Of a DNA stretch of 64,000 bases, positions 46,441 to 59,289 are shown one piece after another. The notes below the pieces were generated by a model. It was not told where the DNA came from and searched no databases. It saw only the letters and a list, made by a program, of their open reading frames with translations. Both the position numbers and the translations under genes were made by a program. Source of the stretch: Corbicula japonica. Lineage: Eukaryota; Mollusca; Bivalvia; Venerida; Cyrenidae. The stretch lies in contig JAZAYU010000258.1 in the NCBI GenBank assembly GCA_038501625.1, positions 623,001 to 687,000 of the forward strand. Direction: 5' to 3'. Each line of letters starts with the position of its first letter. Position 1 is the first letter of the stretch.

Positions 46441-46652
46441 TTTTTAAACATGACTACAATTAATACTGACCTCTTCTTAGATATTGAAGAGTTTAACTCT
46501 AAACTGACTGTGAAAGTGCAGCTTTAACGTGAATATGGCGAAAAGCAAATAACATAAAATATTTTCTTGCATTGTGTACACACCGGTCACGTGATCATCA
46601 CATTGACCTGTGTACTTTCGCTCAAAGTACACTTGGATTGGGACTAGTTACC

Positions 46653-46964
46653 TTGATGACGTTGCCGCTATTTATAGAATGCCTCTAGATCCGCTCTTAC
46701 ATTCAGATATAAGACAGTGTTCAAATGTCACATTAGACTTAAAATAAGGGATATACAACTCAATAATACGGGTTATCTGATACGTTTCTAAACTAAATCG
46801 ACAAAAATACCATATTTATTCATTTGTCTACGGTTAATTGACGTAACTACATTGCGGACTGTTAACTCCGCGTATGAAGACAAAAATCCTGGTTAGGATT
46901 GTTATGCGTTCTCATGATAGAGGTCTATGTAAGCTTGATGACGTGACCGCTATTTATAGAATGA
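46653..46964 (+). repeat. 30-bp direct repeat, 282 bp apart
   Basis: 'cgctatttatagaatg' with 'cttgatgacgt' before it occurs at 46653-46682 and 46935-46964 with two changes. Confidence 0.6.
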
Positions 46965-47447
46965 ATTTTCTTGCTCTTGATATTGGACAGGAAGTAACAA
47001 TTAGCACTAGCGTCTAAGTCAATCCTGACAAGTCTTAATCTTTTGTTGTGTGCACTACAAGGCCAATCAGGCAGTAAACATTCACTTCCATTACTCCCAT
47101 TAGCGTTATGGCTGCAACTGGAGGATTATGTTTCTATAGAAATGTGCCATAAAGAATGTTTTATAAATCCTTTTTCTTATTAACAGAAAATGTAACTCTT
47201 AATGATGTTTGCCACCATGATCAATACATGAAGCAGACCATTCAAATTTAAGTTAAAGCACACATTTCATAAATATTAAAATAAATGATTCCAATAGCCC
47301 AAATTTTCACTTTTAATGTTTTTCGGATCTTTATCATGCAAATGATGTTTAAATACAAGCGTTTCATTTAATACAGATATGGACACGTCGGCGTAGCCGC
47401 AACCAGAAATCGCCAAAATCCTGTGGAAAGATACACAAAAACTTTCC

Positions 47448-47605
47448 AAATTGTACTGTTTACTGGTGTAAATATGAAGTTGCGCTCAAACCAGGGGCTA
47501 CGCGGCTTGGCCAGTAATATGCATTTCCATATCTGCCGATGAAAAGGCTTAATCAAACAGAGCCTGCAATATTTTCATATTTGTCGTGCTTAGTAGCTTT
47601 CAAAG
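47448..47605 (+). mobile_element. R1 copy
   Basis: It starts 'aattgtactgtttactggtg', keeps 'ttgcgctcaaaccaggggct', and ends in 'atatttgtcgtgcttagtag'. The caggctc stem is weakened by substitutions. Confidence 0.75.
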
Positions 47606-49536
47606 CACAAATTCTGAAAGTTGTACACAAATTAAATACCCGAGACAGAATTACATGTACATTTGATTGCATATTGATTTTAAATATGATATGCATGTTA
47701 ATACGATATGCAAAAAAAGTACTTGTTCTACAATGTAGACCATAGGGCACGCACAATTTATCACTCTCCGACAAAATCTTTTGTAATTCAACTATACAAG
47801 ACATAGCAGGCAGCGGAACACTCTTTTTACCTTACCATATAAATTAAACATGACAGAAAAGCATCGCTAACAAAAGCCCTGAGTATAATATGCACAATGA
47901 TAAATGATAAATCTATTCCGATTTTTACTTTCGCACTTATACTAATCTTATTCAATTCATCAACAACTGCATTTAGTCTGTGGTAATTGGGCATGCACTA
48001 CAAGACAAAAAGTCCTTTTATTTCTTACCAAATCAAAACAAAGAAATGCTGCTTTGGCATGTGTTAAACGGAAGAGTTATCAATCAAAATAAACTGATTT
48101 TGACAATGACTTCGTACTATATCTGTCCAAACGGATGTGCTATAAATTTAAATAAACCGATCTTGACTGTCATAATGCATTTTCGTACTATTTTGTCCAT
48201 AATTAATTACTCATAATTGTTGGTGACTTTAATGCATATAGAACAGTAATTGTATTGCACAATAGTGCAGGAAGTCAGCAGCAGTACAAACAATGTTAAA
48301 AGTACATCTTGAATAAAACATACAATCTATTTTTAATTATATAAACTACTGACCTAAAATTAACTGCTCCTTTATTTGCAAATGATTTTAATATGCAGAC
48401 GTCGAATGGTTTTGTTCCTAAAGAATATTAAGCGATTGTAGAAAGAAGCAAATTAGCTAATTACCTAAGCGTGTGTTTTTTCGTTTCACTACAGTAGAGG
48501 GTGATAAATTGACAATATCTGGCACTTAAGGTGTGACTTATATCAAACAGATTAATTAATTTCTATACTTACCCATGCTGAGGTAGGTCAGTACTTAAAT
48601 TAATGTTCGTTATCGCCTTGCTAATTTAGTCGTAGATTGGTATCTTAAATATTTAGTCCTGGTTTTATCCATAGAAAATGTGAAATGCGACCAAAACTAG
48701 CATAATCCCAGCATACAGCTAAACAGTAGATAGGAAAGGAGAGAAGGCAAGTATAATGATTAATTTATAAATGACAAAAAGATTATCTTGTGTTTGAAAA
48801 TTGCCATTTAAGCGCGAGACACAACGGCATATGGTTTTTACAAAAAAAAGCTTGTTTATGTACAAATATATATTTTGTTCTTCGATTAAAAGCAACTCAG
48901 TTTAAACATATTTTATCAGCCATTCTATTTGCAGGTATATACAATATACACGAACAATAAACAACAAAAGCGAAAAGGGTTGGGTATACAATTATTACAT
49001 TACTATCGTTTGCTTTTTCCTGTTAATGTGTTGAAAGCAAAAATAACACTTATGTGTATTGCCCAGACGCTTTGACTACTAGTTCAAAAAGTTGACGACA
49101 GCACAATGAGAGGTAGTGAAATGTGAAAATCTCTGAAACTATATTGGCAAAGGTTTTGAATCCCCTGGATGACTGTAAAATGGTGACAATTTATTGAATT
49201 TTCTGCGACACAGAATGATCGCAGGTCATTCGTGTTAAGCGGGGTACCAGCTAATTACATTATTGTGTGCTTTATGATACAACTTGAGGACTGTAAATAA
49301 ACAATCGCTGGAACTCATTATGATTCCAATTCTTTCAAAGAGATTTATTCATTTCTAGGCTTTCCCTTACTGAGGCAGTTAACCATCAATTAAGACCCTT
49401 CATTATCGTTTAAAAATAAATATTAAATAGATTTTAGATAATGCGTTCACCTCTGACCGTTAATTTTGTTTTATGATATAAATAAAATAAAATAATAAGT
49501 ATGGCAAGCGGTTTGCACATTTAATTCATTATATAT
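47606..49536. other. No gene seen
   Basis: Short frames only (47539-47745, 47980-48216 plus; 47553-47804 minus), all without motifs. Confidence 0.45.
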
Positions 49537-50190
49537 CATGGTTATCGACCAATAACTACCGATTACCATGATATTTTTTGACAATAACTAGGGTTACGAT
49601 AATTGGTAAAAACCCTAGATATCGGGCGATAACCATAGTTATCATCATTAAGTATGGTTATCGGACCAATAACTATGGATATCATTTTTAAGTTCTCGGC
49701 ATAAACCGTAGTTACCGGGCAATATCTAGAATTTCCACCAATAACTATGGTTATCAGAATTATTGTGCAATTGGAAAGAAACTCTAGATATTAATCAGAA
49801 TCCTAGGTTATCGTCTTGCCACAGTAACCCTTTGGAATGGGGTTTTTACAATTAATCCAATATCTATAGTACTCGACCAATAACTATAAATATCGGTCTG
49901 AAAACCATAGTTATTGACGATAACTAGGGTTACATGTACCGGCCAGTAACCATAGTTATTGGTGAAAACTAGATCTCGGCTTAAAAACCTCGTCGTTGTC
50001 CACATCTATTGCACAATATTTTCAATACAAATATTATTGGTGAATGTCTAAGATATCGCCCGGTATCCACGGTTAACGCCGACCCATAACTATAGATACT
50101 GTATGGTAAGCATAGTTTCGTCAATAACTATGGTTATCGGGCCAATAGCTATGGTTATTGGTCGATAACGATGAATATCAGATTAATTGT
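49537..50190. repeat. Degenerate palindromic minisatellite
   Basis: Dozens of variants of 'aataactatggttatcgg' and its complement alternate over about 650 bp. The core ATAACTATRGTTAT is near-palindromic, so both strands carry it. A 65-codon minus frame (49808-50005) is a by-product. Confidence 0.8.
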
Positions 50191-50674
50191 GCAAGCCGCT
50201 TGTCATAAATTTGCCGTTTACCCAACAAAGTTTAAATAAATATGAACTGTAGAAGACAAGTACACTGCAATCGAAGTAAATGTGATTAATTTTAACCCCA
50301 TCAACGATGTAAGCATTAAAAGGCACTGCAATGTTCATGTGTGTTAATAATAAATTATACTTATATTGAAAATTGTAACGTTGTTCACATGAATACGGTT
50401 GTACATATTATACATTTAATCGATGAAATGTTTAAAATATAATAATTAATGCACATTTATTTCGCTTAAAATTTTCTGTCTTTAGACTATTGTGAAACTA
50501 GATCCCATCTTTCTAATTATTTAGGTTGCAAAAATCATCATTTTAGACTCATTGTTTTTGTTTATTCCTAAAACAAATTCCCTTACGAAATTTACGAACA
50601 CAAAGACGAATTATTTTTTTTATTTTCCATTCATTAAATTTTTCGAAGGGCAAATAAGAATGTTAACCTACAGA

Positions 50675-50890
50675 ATATTGGTCATGGAATGGTGTTAATC
50701 TGAAAATACCGAAGGTTCAATGTTAACAGCCAAAATAATTTATGCAAGTCTGCGTTTGGGATGGATCGAATTGGTGCTGTTAAATTTTGAGTTGCGCTTA
50801 ACCCGGGGCTAATGGGGGATGGACAAAATGTGCATTTTCATTACGGCCTTTGCCTACAGTATTTTCATATTTGTCGTGTTGTTGCATTCA
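50675..50890 (+). mobile_element. R1 copy, with internal deletions
   Basis: It has 'ggtcatggaatggtgttaat', 'tttgggatggatcgaa', 'gagttgcgcttaacccgggg' and the 3' 'tattttcatatttgtcgtgt'. The caggctc stem-loop is lost. A G-rich run follows at 51039-51052. Confidence 0.75.
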
Positions 50891-51069
50891 AAGTTACTAT
50901 ATTGTCTAAAAGTCACTATTGAAAAGTTGAGTTGAACCATCTTGAGTATCAATTTACAGCTGACCTTACTAACAAATTTGCAATGTCGAACTTTCAAAAT
51001 GTTTAAAATATGACGATAATGTAAATACAGCTTTTTGGGGCTGGGGGGGGCATCCCTTATATTTATTAA

Positions 51070-52440
51070 ACTTTTGTTTAATCAACCTTGATGGCATTCC
51101 TACTGAGATAAGCTGTTAAACTATATGGTGTGTTCTTGTTTTATGGCTTTGTTGGCTCCCATCTATGAAACTTTTTGTAATTTCGAATTTATTGGCAAGA
51201 TATATCATAAGCATGTGACATAAACAGTTAAAGCGTTTTGAGTATTTTAATAGATTAAGTAGACAAATACTCTCACAAATACGAATCGAGTAAGTAGTTT
51301 GTTTTAACTGTTATTTGACAAAACAATCCATAGAGAGTGGGCTTAAACAACGAGTTTAATCATTTGACTACTTATTTATTGCATCATATTTATGCCAAAC
51401 ATTTTCTTAAATCCCGATATTTTGCGACAGTAAACCATTCTACAATCGTATTTTCCAGGACATAAATACTAATATTTATATGCATTTCTCGGTCACTGAC
51501 ATTTGCTAGACAGCATGAGGTCATAACAAGAACGGATCAGATTTTAAGTGCTCTTGCATCTTAGAAAAGTATCCCAAAGCGCTTTCTGCATAACAATAAA
51601 TATTAATTCTGAAACATTATGCCAGAAGTGACACAAGTTCGTCATATTGCCTCAGACGACACGAATGACAACTATTTTGCCATCAAATTAACGAAAAATA
51701 AGCCAGTGACAAAGGCATTGCTGAAATTGCATTTTACCATATTATTAAAGGCACTGTCTATGCTACATATGAGTATCTTAAATTTATTAAACTTGTGAAA
51801 GCAACCTTGGTTGCATTCCTACTGAGGTATGCTGCTATACTATGTATTGTGTTTTTGTTTTTGGCTTAAAGTTGGCTTCCATCTATTATAATCACGGTGG
51901 CTATCCACTGTCAATCAGCTGCCGTTTTCTCAAACATTCAAAGACAAATTCACACTTTCAAACAAAATTTGTCTTTGAATGTTTGAGAAAACGGTTGATA
52001 ATGGAGGTTAAATGTCGATGTAACTTTCTGCCTCAGACGACACGAACGACAACTACATTGTACTTTGCCATCAAATTTACGAAAAATAAGCCAGTGACAA
52101 AGGCATTACCGAAAGTGCATTTTATCATATGATTAAGTGGTAGGTAATGCTTTGGAAGAATATCTTAAAATTCTTTTAGCAGATGAATTTCTACAAGAAC
52201 GGATAAGAAACAGAATGTTATTGCATCTAAGAAAAATAACCAAAAGCACGTGTAGTGCCCGAAGTAAAAGAACTCAGACTACGCGAATGACAACTGTTTT
52301 TAATCATAATTTACTAAAAATCAACTAAAATTATTTGTATACATGTCATTGCAAAATGACTTCACTGAGAGCACATTTTCTATAAAGACGCCTATATCGT
52401 TTAATGTAATGTCGATCTCTATGCTAGTTACGAACATCTT
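51070..52440 (+). repeat. Decayed tandem duplication, about 0.45-0.7 kb units
   Basis: 'attcctactgag' blocks at about 51097 and 51816, and 'cctcagacgacacgaa' blocks at 51651 and 52030 with 'taagccagtgacaaaggcat' after each, show at least two rounds of duplication. The frames at 51842-52132 and 52137-52328 cross it, but the copies do not keep a common frame, so no gene is called. Confidence 0.7.
51922..51994. other. Perfect 28-bp hairpin with 17-nt loop
   Basis: 51922-51949 is the exact reverse complement of 51967-51994, with loop tcacactttcaaacaaa. The size is in the range of a small-RNA precursor stem, but no conservation or expression evidence is available. It may be a tiny foldback insertion. 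Confidence 0.85.
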
Positions 52441-52685
52441 TCATGAGTTAGAAGCACAAGAAATTTTACATTATTTAAATAATTAATGTATTTAAATTGA
52501 ATTTAATTATCTTATTAATTTAAATTATTTAATTTGTTAACTCGTTTAGGTAATGTCCAAATCCCAATGAAATAAAACTATAAACCTATTCTATGTTTAG
52601 TCTGAATTGTCTGCTGTTTAAGTAAGATCTTCTCTAAAATCATAAATGTTCTGTGTAGTTCCGTTCTTAGTTATTTCTCTATTTT

Positions 52686-52737
52686 TTGTCTGTCTGTCTG
52701 TCTTTCTGTATGTCTGTATGTCTCTCTCTTTCTTCCT

Positions 52738-52796
<59 letters not shown>
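52686..52796. repeat. (CT)n microsatellite with C10-like run
   Basis: (TGTC)n leads into (CT)n with a C tract near 52738-52746. Confidence 0.9.
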
Positions 52797-53159
52797 ACTC
52801 ACTGCCGAGATTGAAAAGTTGAGGTTCCCAGAATGTTCAACTGTCTACCAGTGCGGAATAATATGCAAATTAGGAAATTCTATATCCAGAAAAGCAACCT
52901 CCCTTATGTATTACAGACACAAATTGGAATGCCGAGAGAGCGTGCATCTTAAACGATTTATAATTAGATTTTATGGACGTATCACATATTTAGCGAATGA
53001 GGCTGGAGTTTTCTGACATACAAATTTATCTATTTTAAACAAAATCAAGACAACGCAAAGTCTTGATAAAACGCTGGTAATATTTCTTCGCCCTTGGTTT
53101 TAATGCCGCGTCAAGCATACTTTGTTTACTGTCGGAATAAAAAGAAAAAAAAACATCAC

Positions 53160-53650
53160 CATTTTACTTCATTCAAATGTTCTTTATTTTATTTTTCAAA
53201 ATCTCCTCTACAGAGTAGTATTACTCTCCGGAGATATGTTTAACGACACTGCCAAGGATAATGAGTCTATTAACAATAACACCCATTAGTTGAAGGAAAA
53301 CTTGAGAATAAGTCTGAAAGAAGTCACAGACAATGTGATATAAAATCGCCCCCAACATGACAACTCGGCACTTCAACAATGATATATTGTTTATTTGATA
53401 GCACGTCAAAGTACTCATATCTTAAAAGTTTAGCTGATGATCAGGGGCTAAAATAACTGGTCATAGAAATGTCATTAATATTAATATAAAGAGAAGTTGT
53501 GTTGATGTTTCTTTGCAAATAGCTTAAACTATTTATATTTCCTATGTGTAATAAAATTAATTTTTATTTTAAGATTTTAACAGGCTACTTACATGTAATC
53601 ACTTGACAGTTGAAGTGTTATTTGTGGGAAAAATAAACATGGATATTATA
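53160..53650. repeat. Tandem duplicate, copy 1
   Basis: It matches 53920-54440 in order and orientation (for example 'attactctccggagatatg', 'gagaataagtctg.aagaag', 'atgacaactcggcacttcaa'). On the minus strand copy 1 is open for 65 codons (53418-53221), hydrophobic and without a known motif. Copy 2 has a stop in that frame. Confidence 0.8.
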
Positions 53651-53919
53651 TGAGATGAATTATTTGCAGCTTCGCTCAAAAAGCTACAGTCATTTCTAGT
53701 GTTTTCATCACCATTTTCATTAACATTTTCTTCTAAATCCATTAAGTTAAGTATCAGAATTATATGGCCTAGTAAAAATGACCGAAATCTAATAAATATT
53801 TTTCCTTTACGGAGTAGTATTAATCTGTTGTTAAAAATAATAGAAGTATCATAAAACCTTTCACTTGATTTCAATACCACCTCAAACTTGTTTTGCTTAC
53901 TGTTTAAAAGAAGGAAACA

Positions 53920-54440
53920 CAATTTACTTCATTCTACATTTTCTATTTTATTTGGAAAAAAATCTCCTTTAGGGAGTAGAATTACTCTCCGGAGATAGGC
54001 CTAAGTTTAATGCCTCTGCAAAGGATAATTAGTCTATTAACAATAACACATATTAGTTAGAGGAAAACTTGAGAATAAGTCTGCAAGAAGTCACAGACAA
54101 TGTGATATAAAATCGCCTCCTACAATGACAACTCGGCACTTCAACAATGATTCATTCGATAACACTTCAAAGAACTCATAAAAGTGTAGCCAATAATCAG
54201 GGGCTAAAATAAGTGTCCATAGAAATGTCAATCATAATTATAACGCTTTTCGATGGATCTGATGTAATAAGAAGATTTGCTAATGTTTCTTTGGAAATAG
54301 CTAAAACTATTTAATAATATATATTTCCTCTGTGTAATGAAATTAATTTTTATTTAAAGACCTTAACTTGCCACTTAGTCACTTGATAGTAGAAGTGGGA
54401 ATACATTAACACGAATATTTTATGGGAAAAATTTCTCTGC
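53920..54440. repeat. Tandem duplicate, copy 2
   Basis: Second copy, displaced about 760 bp, with many substitutions and small indels. Both end near a 'cagtcatttc' block. Confidence 0.8.
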
Positions 54441-54509
54441 TGTGCTCAATCAGAAACAGTCATTTCCATTGTTTTCATTCGTTGTTTTCGGTTTGAAGAC
54501 AAATCTATA

Positions 54510-54660
54510 GCGGTGATGTTGGGTGAGGCTGGCTGGAATGTGGTGTCCTCTACTCCTGTCGAACAATAAAACATGGTTTGTTTTACTATTGCGGTGGGGT
54601 TGGGTGAGGCTGGCTGAAATGTGATTCCCCCTAATCCTCTCGAACAATAAAACATTTTTT
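54510..54660. repeat. Two-unit tandem repeat of about 83 bp
   Basis: Two units with 'gttgggtgaggctggctg' and 'cgaacaataaaacat'. The overlapping minus frames at 54446-54655 come from it. Confidence 0.8.
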
Positions 54661-55004
54661 TTTACTTTTCGTTTTCTTAAATTCTCAACTCAGATGATTT
54701 CTTTACATTAACCATTATTGCTTTAAATAGTCTTGAATCATCTAAAGAATAAAAATTCTGCCTTTCAAGTTTTCTCTTTGGCTTCTGCACTAAAACGCAG
54801 AATTTATTTTTTTACATCACATATCAACATTACAATCTGATTAGTGCTGTCCATTGTTCATCGTTTATATGGCAAAAAACGAACATTTTTATCTTCGTAC
54901 AATACGTCGATAATTATACAACGGTATTAAATGAACATTCGCTGATCTATGCAATATAAACAGCATCGTTTGTAGTTATCAAAGTGTGTGTTGTTTACGT
55001 ACCG

Positions 55005-55195
55005 TCATTTGGGATATATCACAAATGTACTGTTTACTGGTGTGAATATTGAGCTGCGCTCAACCCGTGGCTAAGTGCGATGACAGTAATATGATTTTTC
55101 ATTAGTGCCCATGAACAGACTGAATCAAACCGAGCCTGCATCAACATTATCTGTCGTGCTCGGTGGCTTTCAAAGTTCCCTTTCATCTAGTCCAT
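55005..55195 (+). mobile_element. R1 copy
   Basis: It starts 'gtaccgtcatttgggatata', keeps 'gagctgcgctcaacccgtgg' and 'aatcaaaccgagcctgc', and ends 'ttccctttcatctagt'. Confidence 0.8.
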
Positions 55196-56353
55196 ATGTA
55201 GATATCGAATATATTAATATATTATTCCCCGATATCAATTTAAATAAAAAATTGTTATTCAAGAACTCAAATATGCTAAAAGAATCATACTTGCAAACAC
55301 AGATTTGTTACCACTGAAATAATTGTCAACGAAATTTCGCTTTATTCAGTTGTGTACGAGATAATTTCTGATACTCTTGATTTGTTAGAGAGCAGAGAAG
55401 ACATTTTAATTGCAGAGCCATTTATTATAGAAAAAAAGTTAAAATACCCTGTCACAGACACAATTAATGTATTTGAATCACGTTATAATATCGCTTTTAA
55501 TCAGACAATTCCGAGAAACTTTCTGCAGTGTTACTACTTAATAAACGCTGCATTTAAATCATCCCTGACTATTATATAAAACTTCAAGCACAGAATTTAG
55601 GCATACTTCATATTCTTAGACAGGTTTTAATAAAAATATATATGTCTTAAAGCCGAAATAAAAAGTAGTTAGTTATGTAAATAATTTACTCAATGATTGA
55701 TAAATAGATATATATTCAAATGGTTAAAATCGAAGTTGTAATATCATTAAAATCAGACTTACGAACTCAACAACGGAAATATCGAAGAATCAAATTGTAA
55801 ACACCATTAAAATCAGGCTTACGCAGGCACCGAAAGAAATTTTGAAAGGTGACTTTTTGCAAGAGCTTGACACATAACAAAGATAAATTAATGACAATCG
55901 CAAACATGCGGCCCTTCCAGTACTGAATGTATAGGGAGATTTCTTACGGCCGCCACACGCCGACCAAAAACGATCTATGTGAATCTATAATTAGAGGGTC
56001 ATTTTGATTGAGGCTTTACTTATTGGGCAGTAACGTACATGCAATGTTTGTGTAAGTCTGTTCTAATAATATTATTGTATTTTCAGAGCTAGCGCAATTG
56101 TTCTTTTATACCGGTAATAGAAAAGATCTTATTGGTCATATATTATGAGAGTTCTTCGTTTAATTTCTGAACAATGTCCCATAAAATCAATTCCTTCTTG
56201 CACATTATTGCGATGTCGACATTAGGGTTTACCTTTTTGCTCTAAGTAAATTAAGTCTATAAGCAATTAGCTTTAAACTAATTATCTGTAATGCATGTTT
56301 TGCTAAAGGTTAATTGCAACTAAATTAGAATTTTTCATCAAGCTGATACCAGG
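55196..56353. other. No gene seen
   Basis: The 75-codon plus frame at 55352-55579 starts with GTG, not ATG, after 'ctttattcag'. It could be read as an exon, but no family is recognised and no partner exon was found. Confidence 0.4.
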
Positions 56354-56498
56354 GCCCAAGATCATAAAACTAAGTTTTGAGATCAGTCTCAAATCTCAAG
56401 GATCTGATTGGCTGAAATGGCGACTTGTCGCCATTTCAGCCAATCAGATGCTTGAGATTTGAGACTGATCTCCAGGTTTAGTTTTATGATCTTGGGCA
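56354..56498. mobile_element. Self-complementary hairpin element (H1), copy 2
   Basis: Palindrome over about 145 bp, with ends gcccaagatcataaaact and its complement, and centre ggcgacttgtcgcc. It keeps the 'tgattggctgaaatggcgac' core of copy 1, but the outer ends differ (cccaagatca for aaggtta). Confidence 0.85.
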
Positions 56499-56835
56499 CA
56501 GATTGATCTAATAAGGCCCCAAAAGGCAATTAAAATGAACAGACCTCAAACTTTGTTTGACAGCGTGAATATGTATGACATTTTTGGCTGGCAGTTTTTA
56601 GGTTTTTTTTTCAGTTTTGGTTGAAACAAACGGGCGCGTTTACAAAAAATTACATCAATAATTTAATATTATTTATGTTTTGCCATGACATCTTGTGACC
56701 CTTGTACTTCCTACTTTATCATCTCATTCGTTATCAATATTAGATCTGCATTGTAAGTATAACGCCAAGTTTTAAGCGGTGTCTCTATCAAGAGAAATAA
56801 ACATATCAGGTAACATTCAAGATATATATGAAAGA

Positions 56836-56995
56836 AATAGGCCCTGTGGCCAAGATCATGAACTTGACAAGTCTAAAATCTCAAGCAGCTTGTTGCAATT
56901 TAGGCCTGTCAACAAGTGGAACAATTGAAAGCTAGAAGTTTGAGACTGGTCTCCGAACTAACGTTTCGTTTCAAAGGTGTTGTATTACAAATTAC
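56836..56995. mobile_element. Hairpin element (H1), decayed copy
   Basis: It keeps 'ccaagatcatgaacttg', 'gtctaaaatctcaagcag' and 'gtttgagactggtctcc', but the centre is scrambled and the palindrome is largely lost. Confidence 0.6.
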
Positions 56996-57034
56996 AACAG
57001 TCACATCATGTTTATAATATGGCACAATTTGAAT

Positions 57035-58340
57035 AACCGAGTACAAAATCAATTACCGATGGGAACTTCTGGGGTTTCATGTACCATTGGCACAAGAACT
57101 TTTCAAAGTTATTTAAAAGCGTTTATAGGTTGCCTCTAACTTCATATATCCCCCGTCAGGTTCTTTTAAGAACTAATAATTAGTTGTTGTCTGAGTGAAT
57201 ATACGCCAGAAAAACCAGACATTAAACATTTCTTTATGCAAAAGCCTTAGAACACTTAAAATAAAGTAGAAAAAAAGAGATGCCAAATGAAAAGGACAGA
57301 TCGCCATAAACATGTCTTAGGGAAAAAACTAAAATTTACAGAAGCACAATATCAGGAAGATCACTCAGTGGAATAAAGAAAAACAAATATGCCTCCAAGT
57401 TTTATTTTAAGATTTAACTAGAAGGACTCTTATGTCATCGCTGTGTAATCATAGAGGAAAGTTAATCAACTAACACCATAGGGGATGATAAACTATCATG
57501 CAGAGCGATATAAAATTAGATGAAAGTAAATTTTTCTCTTGAACTTTCTGAACGTTTTAAAATACCTTAAATTTCAATTTGTCAATTGACTCGTTGAATA
57601 AATATGTATTGTATAAAAATTTTCCATCAGCAGTTTTAGTTAATCATCATTGGTTGCAGGCGATAGAAATCACAAATGTTGCAAAGATTTCTTAATTTGA
57701 GGGAGTAAAACAAACAAGTTTAACCTGGGTATGATGCCGCCCTATTAATTAAAATCAAGTTCTTTTATTGTACAGATTCAAAATTACCAGTTTCTAATTA
57801 TATTAAAAGTAAGGCTGGTATTTTTATAAAAAGTTAATATTCATTCGTAGTCCTGCTTTTTTTATTTAAACATGTAACTGTTATCATGTTTGTTTTCGAA
57901 AATTCTAACCACCACCAAAACATCCTTAAAGTCCATATTCTGTATTCTCTTAATAAGCCAGCAGCGTTTACATGTCGCTTGAGAGATACATTGTATTTAA
58001 AGTCCATTTGTTACGAATTACAAAACCACAGTAACGTTAACACTAATATTTACAAGACAGATTTTACGAGTTATTATGTCTTGGATCATCTTCTCCTACC
58101 CACTTCTTTCGAATTTCAGCCTTGTGGGAAATCGTCAGCTTTTGATCTAAGCCACAAGAGAACTTGGAAGGCAAACATTAAAAGTAGAATAAGCCGAAAT
58201 TACTTTGTTTTATACTTAAAACGTTATGTTCATCTTTGTTGTTATAAATAGTCCTGTTATTTCTGAATTTAAAGGATCGGTCTATTGATATATCATCTCT
58301 GGATGTGTTTTAGTATATTTTTATCTTCCTTAAACAATAT
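57035..58340. repeat. Segmental duplication, copy 1
   Basis: It matches 59290-60620 nearly throughout (for example 'gttgcctctaacttcatat', 'gtctgagtgaatatacgcca', 'gggaaatcgtc.gcttttgat'). The 121-codon plus frame at 57886-58251 is open only in this copy; the other is broken by indels. I therefore do not call it a gene. Confidence 0.85.
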
Positions 58341-58497
58341 ATAAAAACAACTTATTACTCGAGGTGAATTTTAAATCAAGCTAAAATTGTCGAATATAAT
58401 CGGATATCCGATTTCACGAAATGTGCAGGTAAAATTTAAGACATAGTTTAGTTTTCAATCTTTACCATCTTACTACGTTTTAAGAGCCTATAGTAAT

Positions 58498-58889
58498 GTG
58501 AACGTTTAAGGTTAGAAACGAAACGCACGATACACGATATACGAACGCACGATACACGAAAGAAGGACGCGCGATACTCGACAGACGTACGCACTATACA
58601 CGATACACGCACGATACACGTTACTGCCGATTCATATGTGTACGAGATGTCTTAAATTTTGAAAATGCTATTACATAAGACGAATGGTTGAAATTAAATC
58701 ATATAAATTTGCATATGCGAGTTACTTATTCACGTTGCACGATAAAATTAAAAGACGCATGATGCACGATACACGATATACGGACGTACGATACACGTTA
58801 AACGTACTCACGATACACTTTAGACGGACGCACGATACACGATAGACGGACGCACGAAAGACGCAAATTTTGTAACCTTAAACGTTCAC
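58498..58889. mobile_element. TIR element with internal 'cacgatacacg' minisatellite
   Basis: Perfect 17-bp inverted ends GTGAACGTTTAAGGTTA (58498) and complement (to 58889). Inside are two blocks (about 58525-58620 and 58745-58865) of degenerate 20-24 bp units such as 'gacgcacgatacacgata'. A unique AT-rich stretch separates them. No transposase is present. Confidence 0.8.
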
Positions 58890-59031
58890 AGTACTGTACA
58901 GTGCACTCAAACATAATTACAAAAGGTGCATTATCAAACTGTCCATTTGGATGTGTGTATCATATTGACACTTACAATTTTAATTCTTCGCTTGTAAGAA
59001 TGATACGCAGGATCTTCAGTCACGTTGTAAA

Positions 59032-59284
59032 TGAGGCACGCCACGGGAAAAGTTACCTTCGGGAATTTGACGTCAATCCTTGAAACGACGTCATAAAGTT
59101 GAGCAGATAACATTGATTATTATGCAATTCGCGGTAAAAATACCATTTAATTGTCAAAATGTGTAACAAAATCACTGTTTTGTTATGAGCAAATAATAGA
59201 AATTTGAAAGTTTTTCTAAATATAGTAACAACAAAAAATGACACAAAAAATGACCCAAGGTACCTTTTCCCGTGGCGTGCCTCA
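59032..59284. mobile_element. 253-bp MITE (M1), copy 2
   Basis: Inverted ends TGAGGCACGCCACGGGAAAA and the complement; the interior is similar to 39683-39936 (gtcaatccttgaaacga, cataaagttgagcaga). It sits directly beside the second segmental duplicate. Confidence 0.85.
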
Positions 59285-59289
59285 AATGA

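Noticed and set aside
51842..52328. 96- and 63-codon frames in the decayed duplication
   Set aside because: Duplicate copies do not share the frame; the first crosses the 28-bp hairpin.
55352..55579. 75-codon plus-strand frame after ctttattcag as an exon
   Set aside because: Starts with GTG, no partner exon or donor found, no family recognised.
57886..58251. 121-codon plus-strand frame in the first segmental duplicate
   Set aside because: The second copy is broken by indels at the same place, so there is no sign of coding constraint.
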